Positions 50,501 to 58,304 of a stretch of DNA of 64,000 nucleotides are shown here, piece after piece. The translations under genes were made by a program, and so were the position numbers. The first letter of the stretch is position 1. The number at the start of each line of letters is the position of its first letter. Source of the DNA: Actinosynnema pretiosum (GTDB lineage: Bacteria; Actinomycetota; Actinomycetes; Mycobacteriales; Pseudonocardiaceae); contig NZ_JAMTCF010000001.1 in the NCBI RefSeq assembly GCF_024171695.1, forward strand, positions 487,061-551,060. Reading direction: 5' to 3'. The notes below the pieces were generated by a model that searched no databases, had not been told where the DNA came from, and saw only the letters and a program-made list of their open reading frames with translations.

Positions 50501-50793
50501 ACCTCGTGGGGGTCGAGCCGCAGCAGGTAGCCGGGGGACTGGGTGGTGATGGCGCCCGCGCGCCCGGCGTCCGCGAAGAGCTTGCGCAGCGCGGAGATGC
50601 AGATCTGCACCTGGCTGCGTGCGGTGGACGGCGGGGCCTCCCCCCACACGGCGTCGATGAGCTGGTCGACCGGGACGACCCGGTTGGGGTTGAGCCCGAG
50701 AACCGCGAGGACCACCCGCTGCCTCGGACCCCCGATGTCGACGGACCGCTGGTCGAGCACCAGCTCGACCGGTCCGAGAAGCCTGAGTCTCAA
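47575..50793 (-). CDS. AfsR/SARP-family regulator with NB-ARC and TPR domains
   Basis: A 1072-residue activator. It has an N-terminal OmpR-like DNA-binding domain (LLGPVELVLDQRSVDIGGPR, residues 5-95) and a bacterial transcriptional activation domain to about 250. A Pro/Ala-rich linker leads to an NB-ARC ATPase (Walker A VVAISGKGGVGKSS, Walker B VLLVLDDAPG) and many TPR repeats in the C-terminal third (ARACFTEALAGFDAVGERHG and similar). Such regulators switch on secondary-metabolite clusters, here probably the one to the left. The frame is open upstream, but a TTG at 50793 has an ideal GGAGGG site and places the start as in homologues; an ATG at 50856 is the alternative. Confidence 0.85.
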   Translation of the reverse strand: MRLRLLGPVELVLDQRSVDIGGPRQRVVLAVLGLNPNRVVPVDQLIDAVWGEAPPSTARSQVQICISALRKLFADAGRAGAITTQSPGYLLRLDPHEVDSVEFAALVARARVLADSGKTAEAAAALRDALALWRGTALSGVPGDLALRSATVLEEQRLAAVEERVRLDLALGGHASVIGELHALVSEHPLRERLHGFLMLALYRAGRQADALEAGRRARAVLVEEVGLEPGRELQRLESAILRRDPALGEPDRHDVTAPPRPRTAPDDVPVGSAGAATGAGPGTDPRTHPGAVPDKATARSAEGLSGGAAPRPRPDQPTAVVVPRQLPASVTDFTGRHEQLAEIVRLLGDESGEPRWGMPVVAISGKGGVGKSSLATRAAHQLAARYPDGQLHADLSSQEGNDHTATLLARFLRALGVAATAVPDDEQERQELYRSKLSGKRVLLVLDDAPGEAEVLPLLPGSPSCAVITTSRIRLSGLPGAHRIDLEVFDEGNSVELLTRVIGHDRVALEPRAAVELVALCGGLPLALRIAGARLASRPHWRLSGLVRRLRDEARRLDEFAHHGLELRSSIGLTHRTLDERARTLLRRCSLVGAPDFPGWTAAALLDTTPDDAEEVLESLVDAQFVDIAHYSDASPRYRLHDLIRVYAAEKLAEDEPPDESDAALRRLLGGWLALADEAHRLEYGGDYTVLHGDAPRWRLAEHEVADHIGASADWWESERRALVAAVRQAAAAGLHELCWDLALTSVTLFEAKGYFDDWRECAEVALAAAERAGNAVGAAAMRYSLGTLHVFQSRFAEARACFTEALAGFDAVGERHGRALVLRNAAHVDGVSGDTGSMLAKYDESLRIMREVGDRIGEAHILRSTAKHSLDEGDTEAATAKLDVALAISRETGCLRVEAQVVHRYAELHLVQGRIEEAREALHRVLRIVRATGDRIGEVHALYGLGVLRQREGRLDSAETTLVHALDLARRLEERMVEGKARYSLGEVALERGDSVGAGAHLGAALGLFDELGAAVWYARTLLLLPEGDGGAVRRGVELLEKVDSAEAGELGERLAARGLERGAGDAVVA

Positions 50794-51186
50794 CGCACGC
50801 CCTCCGCGATGTCGGGGTCGCCGTTGTCCCCGTTGTCCCCGTTTCCGGGCCGCCATGTTACGCACGGCCACTGCCCTTTCATGGTTGCCGAGCCCCACCG
50901 GACTCGGTAACTGTGCGTGCACGGTTCATGCGGAATTCCGCAGCGTCCGGAAAACTCAAGTTGACCTTGGTCGACGCTTCGCGGACCATTGCCCCTCCAC
51001 CGGCCGGAGCAGCGCGCGGCAGCCCTGCGCCGGGCCTCGTGATCACTCTGCGTGCCCGCCGAAGTCCCGGGCCGGTGTCCCAGGACTCTCCCGCACCGGG
51101 ACCTTCGACCGTGTGTCGGCCACCCGCCCGGTAAGAGAGTGGGATCTCCTCGGATATCTGACGAGCGGTCCGCCGGGAGGCAGGAA
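50794..51186. other. Divergent promoter region between the AfsR-type and nitroreductase genes
   Basis: This 393-bp region contains a short tandem repeat (CGTTGTCCC type, 50821-50840) just before the AfsR start. I find no gene and no clear -35/-10 pair. Confidence 0.4.
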
Positions 51187-52143
51187 ATGGTGCTGGGGCT
51201 GACCAACGACGAGGTGACGGCCGCGCTGGAAGCGGCCTCCCTCGCCCCTTCGGTGCACAACACGCAGCCTTGGCTGTTCCGGGTCGCGGAGGACCGGATC
51301 GAGCTGCACGCCGACACCTCGCGCGCGCTGCGCGCCACCGACCCGGAGGACCGCGAACTGCGGTTGTCCTGCGGCGCGGCGCTGCTGAACCTGAGGGTGG
51401 CGCTGGAGGGCGCGGGGGTTCGGACGACGGTCGCGATCTCGCACGAGCCGGGGTGCGGCGCGCTGGCCGTGCTGCGCCGGGTCGGCGGCGCGGCGCAGCC
51501 GGAGCCCGCGCTGGTCGCGGCGATCCCGGAGCGGCGCACGAACCGCAGGCCGTTCCGGTCGGAGCCGGTGCCGCTGGGGTTCCGGGTGGCGCTGGTGCGC
51601 GCGGCGGAGCGGGAGCGGTCCTGGTTGCACGTGGTGACGGACCGGGAGGAGCGGACGCGGTTGCGCGGGATGGTCGCGCGGGCGCACCGGGCGCTGGACG
51701 CCGACCCTCGGGTGAAGGCGGAGCTGCGGCGGTGGACCGGGCTGCGGGTGGGCGCGGACGGCGTGCCGACCAGGGCGGCCGGGCCGCGCCCCGCCGCCGG
51801 TGACGAGTGGGCGACCAGGGACTTCCTGGCGCGCGGCCTGCCGGAGCGGGTGGGCGCGGCCGGGTCCGGCGGCGGCGAGCTGGTGGCGGTGCTGTGCTCG
51901 TACCACGACGGCCCGGCGGCGGAGGTGCAGGCGGGGCAGGCGATGCAGCGGGTGCTGCTGACGGCGACCTCGCTGGGGCTGTCGGCCTCGTTCATGTCGC
52001 AGCCGGTGGAGGTGCCCGCGATCCGCGAGGAGGTGCGCGGGCTCGCGGGCGGGCCGTTCCCGCAGACGGTGCTGCGGCTGGGCTTCGGCGAACCGGCGCC
52101 GCCGACGCCCCGGCGCTCGGTGGCCGACCTGCTGATGGACTGA
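51187..52143 (+). CDS. Nitroreductase-family protein (Acg-like)
   Basis: A 318-residue FMN-binding-fold protein similar to the Acg subfamily of actinobacterial nitroreductases. It opens with ALEAASLAPSVHNTQPWLFR, the FMN-site signature, contains IPERRTNRRPF, and ends with TATSLGLSASFMSQPVEVPA and a VLRLGFGEP motif. Acg-type proteins often lack classical reductase activity and are linked to stress or dormancy. The ATG is preceded by GGGAGGCAGGAA. A long hairpin (52167-52220) follows. Confidence 0.85.
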   Translation: MVLGLTNDEVTAALEAASLAPSVHNTQPWLFRVAEDRIELHADTSRALRATDPEDRELRLSCGAALLNLRVALEGAGVRTTVAISHEPGCGALAVLRRVGGAAQPEPALVAAIPERRTNRRPFRSEPVPLGFRVALVRAAERERSWLHVVTDREERTRLRGMVARAHRALDADPRVKAELRRWTGLRVGADGVPTRAAGPRPAAGDEWATRDFLARGLPERVGAAGSGGGELVAVLCSYHDGPAAEVQAGQAMQRVLLTATSLGLSASFMSQPVEVPAIREEVRGLAGGPFPQTVLRLGFGEPAPPTPRRSVADLLMD

Positions 52144-52166
52144 GCGCACGCGCGGGATCACCCGCC

Positions 52167-52220
52167 GGGGCCGTTCGGAGCACCGCCGGGCACGGCGCGG
52201 GCGGCGGTCCGAACGGCCCC
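52167..52220 (+). terminator. Terminator after the nitroreductase gene
   Basis: GGGGCCGTTCGGA and its exact complement form a 13-bp stem enclosing a smaller GCCG/CGGC-type stem, 24 bases past the stop. Confidence 0.7.
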
Positions 52221-52508
52221 GAAGCGCGCCCCCGTGACACCGCTCACAACCGGCCTCGACGGCGCGGGGCGCGAATCCCCAGGTCGCGTCGTCCGGCGCG
52301 ACCTTGGACGTCGAACGCCGCGCCGGTTTCATACCGAAGGATGACGTTCACGAGACTCTTGACTGAGCCGGGCCTCAGGTTGGGTGTGGAACTCTTCCGC
52401 CATCCACCCCGCCAGTCCCAGGACGAGGCACCGAAGCGCAGTGCTGCGCCGGAGCGCGGAACGGCGGCGGGGGGTGGTCCGCACCTTTCCCCGTTAGGAG
52501 ATCCGCAC
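52221..52508. other. Leader region of the RND transporter gene
   Basis: Nearly 290 bp without a supported gene. A TTGACT hexamer occurs near 52359 without a convincing -10. An AGGAG site lies 9 bases before the transporter ATG. Confidence 0.4.
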
Positions 52509-55500
52509 ATGTCCGTGCTGGCTCGGCTCAGCCTGGCCAACCGGGGGCTCGTCGCGCTGCTGAGCCTGGTCGTCCTCGGTTTCGGGGTGCTGGCGCTCCC
52601 CTCGCTCAAGCAGCAGCTGTTCCCGTCCATCGAGCTGCCCGCCGCGGCCGTGGTCGCGCCCTACCCCGGCGCCTCCCCCGACCTGGTGGACAGCCAGGTC
52701 GCCGAGCCCATCGCGGCGGCGGCGCGCGGGGTCGAGGGCGTCGAGCAGGTGCTGACCCGCTCGGCGGAGAGCTCCGCGACGGTGCAGGTGATGTTCACCT
52801 ACGGCACCGACCTCGACTCGGCGATCTCCCAGCTGCAGCAGGCGGTGAACCGGCTCGGCTCGCGGCTTCCCGAGGGCGTCGAGCCCACCATCGTGCAAGG
52901 CAGCACCGACGACCTGCCGGTGATCGCGCTGGCCGCGACCGCCGGTGACGACGACATCGCGATGGCGGCGAAGCTGCGCGAGCGGGTCGTGCCGGAGCTG
53001 GAGGCCATCCCCGGCGTGCGCGAGGCCACCGTCAGCGGCGAGCGCGAGCGCCAGGTGACGGTGACCGTCGACTACGCGAAGCTCGCCGCCGCGCGGCTGG
53101 AGCCGACCGCGCTCAGCGCGGCGCTGACCAGCGCGGGCATGACCATCCCGGCGGGCACCGTCACGGACGGCGACCGCTCGCTGACCGTGCAGGTCGGCGG
53201 CCCGGTGACCTCGGTCGAGCAGCTTCGCGCGGTCCGGGTCAACCAGCAGGTCACGCTCGGTGACGTGGCGACGGTGGAGTCCGCGCCGCTGCCCGCGACC
53301 TCGATCACCCGCACCGACGGCGAGCCCACGCTCGGCATCAGCCTGACCATGGGCTCGGACGGCAACGCGGTGCAGATCTCCGACGAGGTCCGCGCGAAGC
53401 TGGACGAGCTGGGCTCGGCGGTCGGCAGCACGCTGACCGTCTCGTTCGACCAGGGCCCGGCGGTCGCCAAGGCGATCAGCGGCCTGACCACGGAGGGCCT
53501 GCTGGGCCTGCTGTTCGCGGTCGTGGTGATCCTGCTGTTCCTGATGTCGCTGCGCTCGACCCTGGTGACGGCGGTGTCGATCCCGCTGTCGGTGGTCGTG
53601 GCGCTGGTGGCGCTGTGGGTGGGCGACCTGTCGCTGAACCTGCTGACGCTGGGCGCGCTGACCATCGCGATCGGCCGCGTCGTCGACGACTCGATCGTGG
53701 TGCTGGAGAACATCCAGCGGCACCTCGGGTACGGCGAGGAGAAGCAGAAGGCGGTGCTGGAGGGCACCCGCGAGGTGGCGGGCGCGGTGACCGCGTCGAC
53801 GCTGACCACGGTCGCGGTGTTCCTGCCGATCGCGTTCGTGACCGGCATCGCGGGCGAGCTGTTCAGCCCGTTCGCGATCACGGTGACCGTGTCGCTGCTG
53901 GCGTCGCTGCTGGTGTCGCTGACGATCGTGCCGGTGATGGCGTTCTGGTTCCTCAAGCGCCCCGAGGCGCCGACCGACCCGGCCGAGGCCGAGGCGGCGC
54001 GCGCGGCGGCGCTGGAGAAGGAGGAGCGGAGCAGGCTCCAGCGGGCGTACGTGCCGGTGCTGCGGTTCGCGACCAAGCGGCGCGGGGTGACCGTGGCCGC
54101 GTCGGTGCTGATCTTCGTGGTGACGCTGGGCCTGGCGGGGACGCTGCAGACGAACTTCATCGGCGACACCGGTGGCGACGCGCTGCAGGGCACCCAGGAG
54201 CTGGAGCCGGGCGCGAGCCTGGCGGCGCGCGACGAGGCCGCGAAGAAGGTCGAGCAGGTGCTCGCCGACACCGACGAGGTCGAGACCTACCAGGTCACGC
54301 TGGGCGGCGGCGGGATGCTGGCCGGGTTCGGCATGGGCGGCAGCAGCACGCAGATCACCGCGACGCTGCGCGAGGGCTCGGACATGGAGGCGGTGCGCGA
54401 GCGGCTGACCGAGCGGCTCGGCGAGGTCGACGGCACCGGCAAGGTGGACTTCAGCGCGGGCGCGGCGGCCGGGTTCTCCAGCGACGGCATCGAGGTCCTG
54501 GTGACCGCGCCCGACGCGGAGCGGCTCAAGCAGGCGGCGGACGCGGTGCAGCGCGAGCTGACCGGTGCGCCGGGCGTCGGCGAGGTCGCCAACGACCTGG
54601 CGGTGAGCGCGCCGCGCGTGCAGGTGAGCGTGCGCGAGGACGCGGCTCGGGCGACCGGGCTGTCCAACCAGGTCGTCGGCCAGTTCGCGATGCAGGCGCT
54701 GCGCGGCACGCCCGCCGGTGAGCTGCCGATCGACGGGGCGACGCAGCAGATCGTGCTGCGCTCGGGCGTCGCGCCGACCGACGTGGCGGCGCTGCGCGAG
54801 CTCCAGCTGCCCGGCGGCGTGCGGCTCGGGCAGGTGGCGGACGTGTCCGTGGTGGACGGTCCGGTGCAGATCCGGCGCACGGACGGCGACCGCAGCGCGA
54901 CCGTGACAGCGAAGGCGACCGGGTCCGACCTGGGCACGGTGACCACGGAGGTCACCAACCGGGTGAACGCGGTGGAGCTGCCGGAGGGCGCGGAGACGTC
55001 GATCGGCGGCGTGAGCGCGGACCAGGCCGAGACGTTCGCGGACCTGGGTCTGGCGATGCTGGCGGCGATCGCGATCGTGTTCCTGATCATGGTGGCGACG
55101 TTCCGCAGCATCGTGCAGCCGCTGATCCTGCTGGTGTCGATCCCGTTCGCGGCGACCGGCGCGATCGGCCTGCTGCTGCTGACCGGCACCCCGCTGGGGC
55201 TGCCGTCGCTGATCGGGATGCTGATGCTGGTCGGCATCGTGGTGACGAACGCGATCGTGCTGATCGACCTGGTGAACCAGTACCGGGCGGCGGGCATGGG
55301 CGTGGTCGAGGCGGTGGTCGAGGGCGGCAGGCGCAGGCTGCGGCCGATCCTGATGACCGCGGCGGCGACGATCTTCGCGCTGCTGCCGATGGCGCTGGGC
55401 ATCACCGGCGAGGGCGCGTTCATCGGCAAGCCGCTGGCGATCGTGGTGATCGGCGGGCTGCTCAGCTCGACGCTGCTGACGCTGGTGCTGGTGCCCACGC

Positions 55501-55595
55501 TGTACACGATCGTGGAGAACCGGAAGGAGCGGCGCGCGACCAAGCGCGCGGCGAGGCGCAGCGAGGAGCCGGAGCGGGAGACCGCGTCGGTGTAG
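52509..55595 (+). CDS. RND efflux transporter, AcrB/MdtB-like
   Basis: A 1028-residue inner-membrane pump of the ACR_tran family. Twelve membrane helices are arranged as 1+5 and 1+5 with two large external loops, typical of HAE-type RND proteins. Motifs include FPSIELPAAAVVAPYPGASP, DDSIVVLENIQRHL in helix 4 with two adjacent aspartates for proton relay, and the second-half PSLIGMLMLVGIVVTNAIVL. No periplasmic adaptor or outer-membrane factor is nearby, as expected outside Gram-negatives. The substrate is unknown. A strong intrinsic terminator follows. Confidence 0.9.
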   Translation: MSVLARLSLANRGLVALLSLVVLGFGVLALPSLKQQLFPSIELPAAAVVAPYPGASPDLVDSQVAEPIAAAARGVEGVEQVLTRSAESSATVQVMFTYGTDLDSAISQLQQAVNRLGSRLPEGVEPTIVQGSTDDLPVIALAATAGDDDIAMAAKLRERVVPELEAIPGVREATVSGERERQVTVTVDYAKLAAARLEPTALSAALTSAGMTIPAGTVTDGDRSLTVQVGGPVTSVEQLRAVRVNQQVTLGDVATVESAPLPATSITRTDGEPTLGISLTMGSDGNAVQISDEVRAKLDELGSAVGSTLTVSFDQGPAVAKAISGLTTEGLLGLLFAVVVILLFLMSLRSTLVTAVSIPLSVVVALVALWVGDLSLNLLTLGALTIAIGRVVDDSIVVLENIQRHLGYGEEKQKAVLEGTREVAGAVTASTLTTVAVFLPIAFVTGIAGELFSPFAITVTVSLLASLLVSLTIVPVMAFWFLKRPEAPTDPAEAEAARAAALEKEERSRLQRAYVPVLRFATKRRGVTVAASVLIFVVTLGLAGTLQTNFIGDTGGDALQGTQELEPGASLAARDEAAKKVEQVLADTDEVETYQVTLGGGGMLAGFGMGGSSTQITATLREGSDMEAVRERLTERLGEVDGTGKVDFSAGAAAGFSSDGIEVLVTAPDAERLKQAADAVQRELTGAPGVGEVANDLAVSAPRVQVSVREDAARATGLSNQVVGQFAMQALRGTPAGELPIDGATQQIVLRSGVAPTDVAALRELQLPGGVRLGQVADVSVVDGPVQIRRTDGDRSATVTAKATGSDLGTVTTEVTNRVNAVELPEGAETSIGGVSADQAETFADLGLAMLAAIAIVFLIMVATFRSIVQPLILLVSIPFAATGAIGLLLLTGTPLGLPSLIGMLMLVGIVVTNAIVLIDLVNQYRAAGMGVVEAVVEGGRRRLRPILMTAAATIFALLPMALGITGEGAFIGKPLAIVVIGGLLSSTLLTLVLVPTLYTIVENRKERRATKRAARRSEEPERETASV

Positions 55596-55623
55596 TCGCT
55601 CGACACGCAGTCCGGTGGTGCTG

Positions 55624-55667
55624 AAGCGCCCCCGTCACCCGAGAACCGGGTGACGGGGGCGCTTTTT
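55624..55667 (+). terminator. Intrinsic terminator of the RND gene
   Basis: An 18-bp near-perfect GC stem with a short AGAA-type loop and a TTTTT tail, 29 bp after the stop. Confidence 0.9.
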
Positions 55668-55817
55668 GCGTTGCGGGGGATCCAATCTCACGGCTTCTTC
55701 CCGCCACTCTGCGGAAAACGAGCAGAACCGCATTTGTGCGGCACGTGGAACTCCCCCGTAACAAGGTGCTCGATCCGGCCGACAGTCACGGCACAAGCAC
55801 GGGACCAAGGGGGCGGG

Positions 55818-56576
55818 ATGTCCGAAGAGGACAAGGTCCACACGCACACGCAAAAAGTCTTCGTCAGCACGGCGCACGCCGACAGCGCAGTCGCCGACCG
55901 CCTGCACAAGGTGCTGACCGAAAACGGGTACGACGTCTACCCGAAAACCACATGTGCAGGCAACTCGATCTCCGAGTGGCACCGCGAGCAGATCAGGGGC
56001 TCCGACACCGTGCTGCTGCTGGTGCCGAGACCCGACACCGTGAACTCCCAGCTCTTCTCCGACCTGGCAGAAGCGCTGGAGGCCCAGAAGACCATCATCC
56101 CCGTGCTCGTGGACGCCCGATCCAGGACGCCAGCGGTCCTGCAAAGCCGTCAAGCGGTCAAACTCGTCAACGAGGAGGACTGGGAGAACCGTCTCCTCAC
56201 GATCGTGGACAGCATAGAGAAGAAACCCCCGAACCCGGTGGACGCCAACGCGGAACTGCAGCGGATACGCACCCACGAGAACACCCTCATGAGCGAGTTC
56301 AGGACGAGCCTGGAAACGCTGGACAACACTCGTAGGAAAGACGCGGACATCCTGCTGGAGGCGAGCAAGTTCTCCTCGACCATCGCGAGCGGGCTCATAG
56401 TCGGAACGGTGCTCGGCTTCGGCCCCCTGGTGGGGATCGCTGCTGCGGGACTGGCGAGCTACGCGGTGAAGAGCGCGCTCCGCAGACGACGGCGGCGCGG
56501 GGACGTCGCCCACCGCAAGGCCGAAGGGCAGGGCGGACCGGACCTGACCGGTTCGCGGGTGACCGATGGCGAATGA
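55818..56576 (+). CDS. TIR-like domain protein with C-terminal membrane segments
   Basis: A 252-residue protein. Residues about 12-132 form a TIR-like domain (KVFVSTAHADSAVADRLHKV, IRGSDTVLLLVP, KTIIPVLVDA). A coiled region follows at about 140-182, then two hydrophobic stretches (186-217) and an Arg-rich tail. The usual TIR NADase glutamate is not clearly aligned; acidic residues in FSDLAEALE (residues 80-88) are the candidates. Codons are less G/C-ending than in neighbours (caa, aaa, gca, gaa), hinting at acquisition. The next gene overlaps it by 11 bp and encodes another membrane protein. A role in defence or signalling is inferred from the domain. Confidence 0.7.
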   Translation: MSEEDKVHTHTQKVFVSTAHADSAVADRLHKVLTENGYDVYPKTTCAGNSISEWHREQIRGSDTVLLLVPRPDTVNSQLFSDLAEALEAQKTIIPVLVDARSRTPAVLQSRQAVKLVNEEDWENRLLTIVDSIEKKPPNPVDANAELQRIRTHENTLMSEFRTSLETLDNTRRKDADILLEASKFSSTIASGLIVGTVLGFGPLVGIAAAGLASYAVKSALRRRRRRGDVAHRKAEGQGGPDLTGSRVTDGE

Positions 56577-56919
56577 GGTCAAGGCCGCGGTGCAGCTCGC
56601 CCAGGCCGAGGAGCGGCTGCGCCAAGAGGCGTTGATCGCGGACGAGAACCTGGCCCACGCCAGAGCGATGCGCAGGGTCAAGGTCGCGGCGAGCTGGACG
56701 GCCGTGCTGGTGATGCCGTTCGTGGCTTTCGCCTGCGTCTACGTCCTGACCAACTACGAGGACTTCCCCGCCCAGCTCATCACCACCGCCTCCGCGACGC
56801 TGTTCGTCGGCGTGTTCGGCGTCGCGAGCGCCGCCTACCGCTCGATGGTCGTCCGCAAAACGCCGGAGTCCCCGCTGAGACCGACGACGGAGGCCCCGAC
56901 GCTCAGGTCGGCACGGTGA
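56566..56919 (+). CDS. Small two-helix membrane protein paired with the TIR gene
   Basis: A 117-residue protein I do not recognise. Residues 5-38 form a charged amphipathic/coiled helix (VQLAQAEERLRQEALIADEN), 41-62 and 70-91 are membrane helices, and the tail is polar. Its ATG lies inside the end of the TIR gene (11-bp overlap), implying co-translation and probably a complex. A terminator-like inverted repeat follows at 56943. Confidence 0.6.
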   Translation: MANEVKAAVQLAQAEERLRQEALIADENLAHARAMRRVKVAASWTAVLVMPFVAFACVYVLTNYEDFPAQLITTASATLFVGVFGVASAAYRSMVVRKTPESPLRPTTEAPTLRSAR

Positions 56920-56942
56920 CCAGGAGCAGTCCGCTCACAAGA

Positions 56943-56978
56943 CCGGGTGACGCCCCTCACCGGAAGGACGTCACCCGG
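56943..56978. terminator. Hairpin between convergent TIR operon and protease gene
   Basis: CCGGGTGACG and CGTCACCCGG form a perfect 10-bp stem around a 16-base loop between two convergent stops. Confidence 0.6.
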
Positions 56979-57000
56979 ATCAGCACCGGTCAGAACGGCT

Positions 57001-58119
57001 CTACAGCGGGATGTAGACGCCGAAGTCGCGGGACGCCGTGCGGAAGTCCTGGAAGCCGATGCGGGCGCCCGCCGTGCGGGTCACGGTGCCCTTGGCGATC
57101 ACGCCGCCGTCCGACGACGGGCCGTAGACCGGGCCGCCGCTGTCACCCGGTCGGGCGGCCGGGCGGCCGTTCATCTGCTCGCCCTCGACCAGGTCCTCGC
57201 GGTCGGCGTAGAAGAACAGGACCTTGATGTTGCAGACTTGAGAGCCGGTCTCGCGGGCGCTGGTCACGCCGGACTGGCACAGGTACTCGCCGACGTAGAC
57301 GTCGCCCCAGCCGCGCACGACCTCGGTGCTGTTGCTGTCGCCGCCGCCGACGTACTGGCGGTTCACCACGTTCCCGGTCGGGATCAGCATGATGTCGTGA
57401 TCGCCGTGGCGCGCGCCCGCGTTGCCGATGTACTCGCCGGTCGGATCGGTCACGCGCACCCCGGACTGGCCGCAGTGCGCGGCCGTGAGCAGGAAGCGGG
57501 CGTTGTCGCCGTTGCGCACCGAGAAGCCGGAGGTGCAGGCGGCGGAGTTGTTGAGCACGATCGTGGCGCCGCCCTTCCACGGCGGTGAATCGTTCTGTCT
57601 GGACACCGGCACGAGCGGTTCCTCCACGACCGTGCGCACGGGCACGTCGGCGGTCACCGCGAGCGAGCGCGCGACGACGTCGGACCGGGTGCCGAGCACC
57701 AGGCCGCTGCCGTCGGCGGGGACCTTGATGGAGTGCACGGCGGAACCCGGTCCGCGCCGCGCTTCGAGGTCCTTCGCGGCGGCGCGCAGCTCGGCCTCGG
57801 AGTGCGCGGCCCGCTCGATCTCGACGGGCGCCTTGGCGGAAGCGGCGGCGACGGCGTCGGTGATGGCGGCGGGCGGCGCGCCCTTCCACCACAGGGCGAC
57901 GTGGTCGTCCTCCAGGGCGATCCCGGCGAACCCGTCGGCGTGCCCGCCCCGGTCGACCTCGGCCTTGATCACGTCGGCGGCGGCGATCAGGGGCTGCTGG
58001 GCGAGCATCCGGTCCCAGTCGCCGGGCCGGGCGTCGGCCAGCGCGGCGGGGGCGGTCCCGAGCGCGGTGGAGGCGGCCACGACGGCCACCAGCGCCAGGG
58101 CACTGCGTGCTGTCCTCAC
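57001..58119 (-). CDS. Secreted S1-family (chymotrypsin-like) serine protease
   Basis: A 372-residue preproprotein. It has a signal peptide (VRTARSALALVAVVAASTAL, then AALADARP), a pro-region of about 170 residues, and an S1 protease domain with the catalytic histidine in LLTAAHC, aspartate in DHDIMLI and serine in RPGDSGGPVYG. Cysteine pairs (AACTSG/AAHC and EYLCQSG/SQVCNI) match actinobacterial alpha-lytic/streptogrisin-like enzymes. The GTG at 58119 follows AAGGAG. It lies between the TIR pair and the RHIM-motif genes, but the signal peptide makes a cytoplasmic effector role unlikely. Confidence 0.85.
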   Translation of the reverse strand: MRTARSALALVAVVAASTALGTAPAALADARPGDWDRMLAQQPLIAAADVIKAEVDRGGHADGFAGIALEDDHVALWWKGAPPAAITDAVAAASAKAPVEIERAAHSEAELRAAAKDLEARRGPGSAVHSIKVPADGSGLVLGTRSDVVARSLAVTADVPVRTVVEEPLVPVSRQNDSPPWKGGATIVLNNSAACTSGFSVRNGDNARFLLTAAHCGQSGVRVTDPTGEYIGNAGARHGDHDIMLIPTGNVVNRQYVGGGDSNSTEVVRGWGDVYVGEYLCQSGVTSARETGSQVCNIKVLFFYADREDLVEGEQMNGRPAARPGDSGGPVYGPSSDGGVIAKGTVTRTAGARIGFQDFRTASRDFGVYIPL

Positions 58120-58304
58120 GTGCGACAACTCCTTCGAGTCGCTGGGGTGCGGGCAGCGGCGGAGCACCGACCCTATGGTCCAGACCAAAAATCTGTCACT
58201 GACAAGATCGGACAACCGACCCCTGAATCGGGTGCGGACCCCCTACCCGTGCGCCACCCCGCCGGACCACCGCTTTCCCCCGCCCCGTGTGGGAGCATCC
58301 GGGG

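Noticed and set aside
47575..50793. Start of the AfsR-type gene at ATG 50856 or further upstream
   Set aside because: The added residues are repetitive (Arg/Gly/Gln) and come from a short tandem repeat; the TTG at 50793 has a strong ribosome site and fits the family start. The choice is not certain.
57001..58119. Serine protease as effector of the amyloid-motif genes
   Set aside because: It has a clear signal peptide and pro-region and is transcribed in the opposite direction, so a cytoplasmic effector role is not supported.
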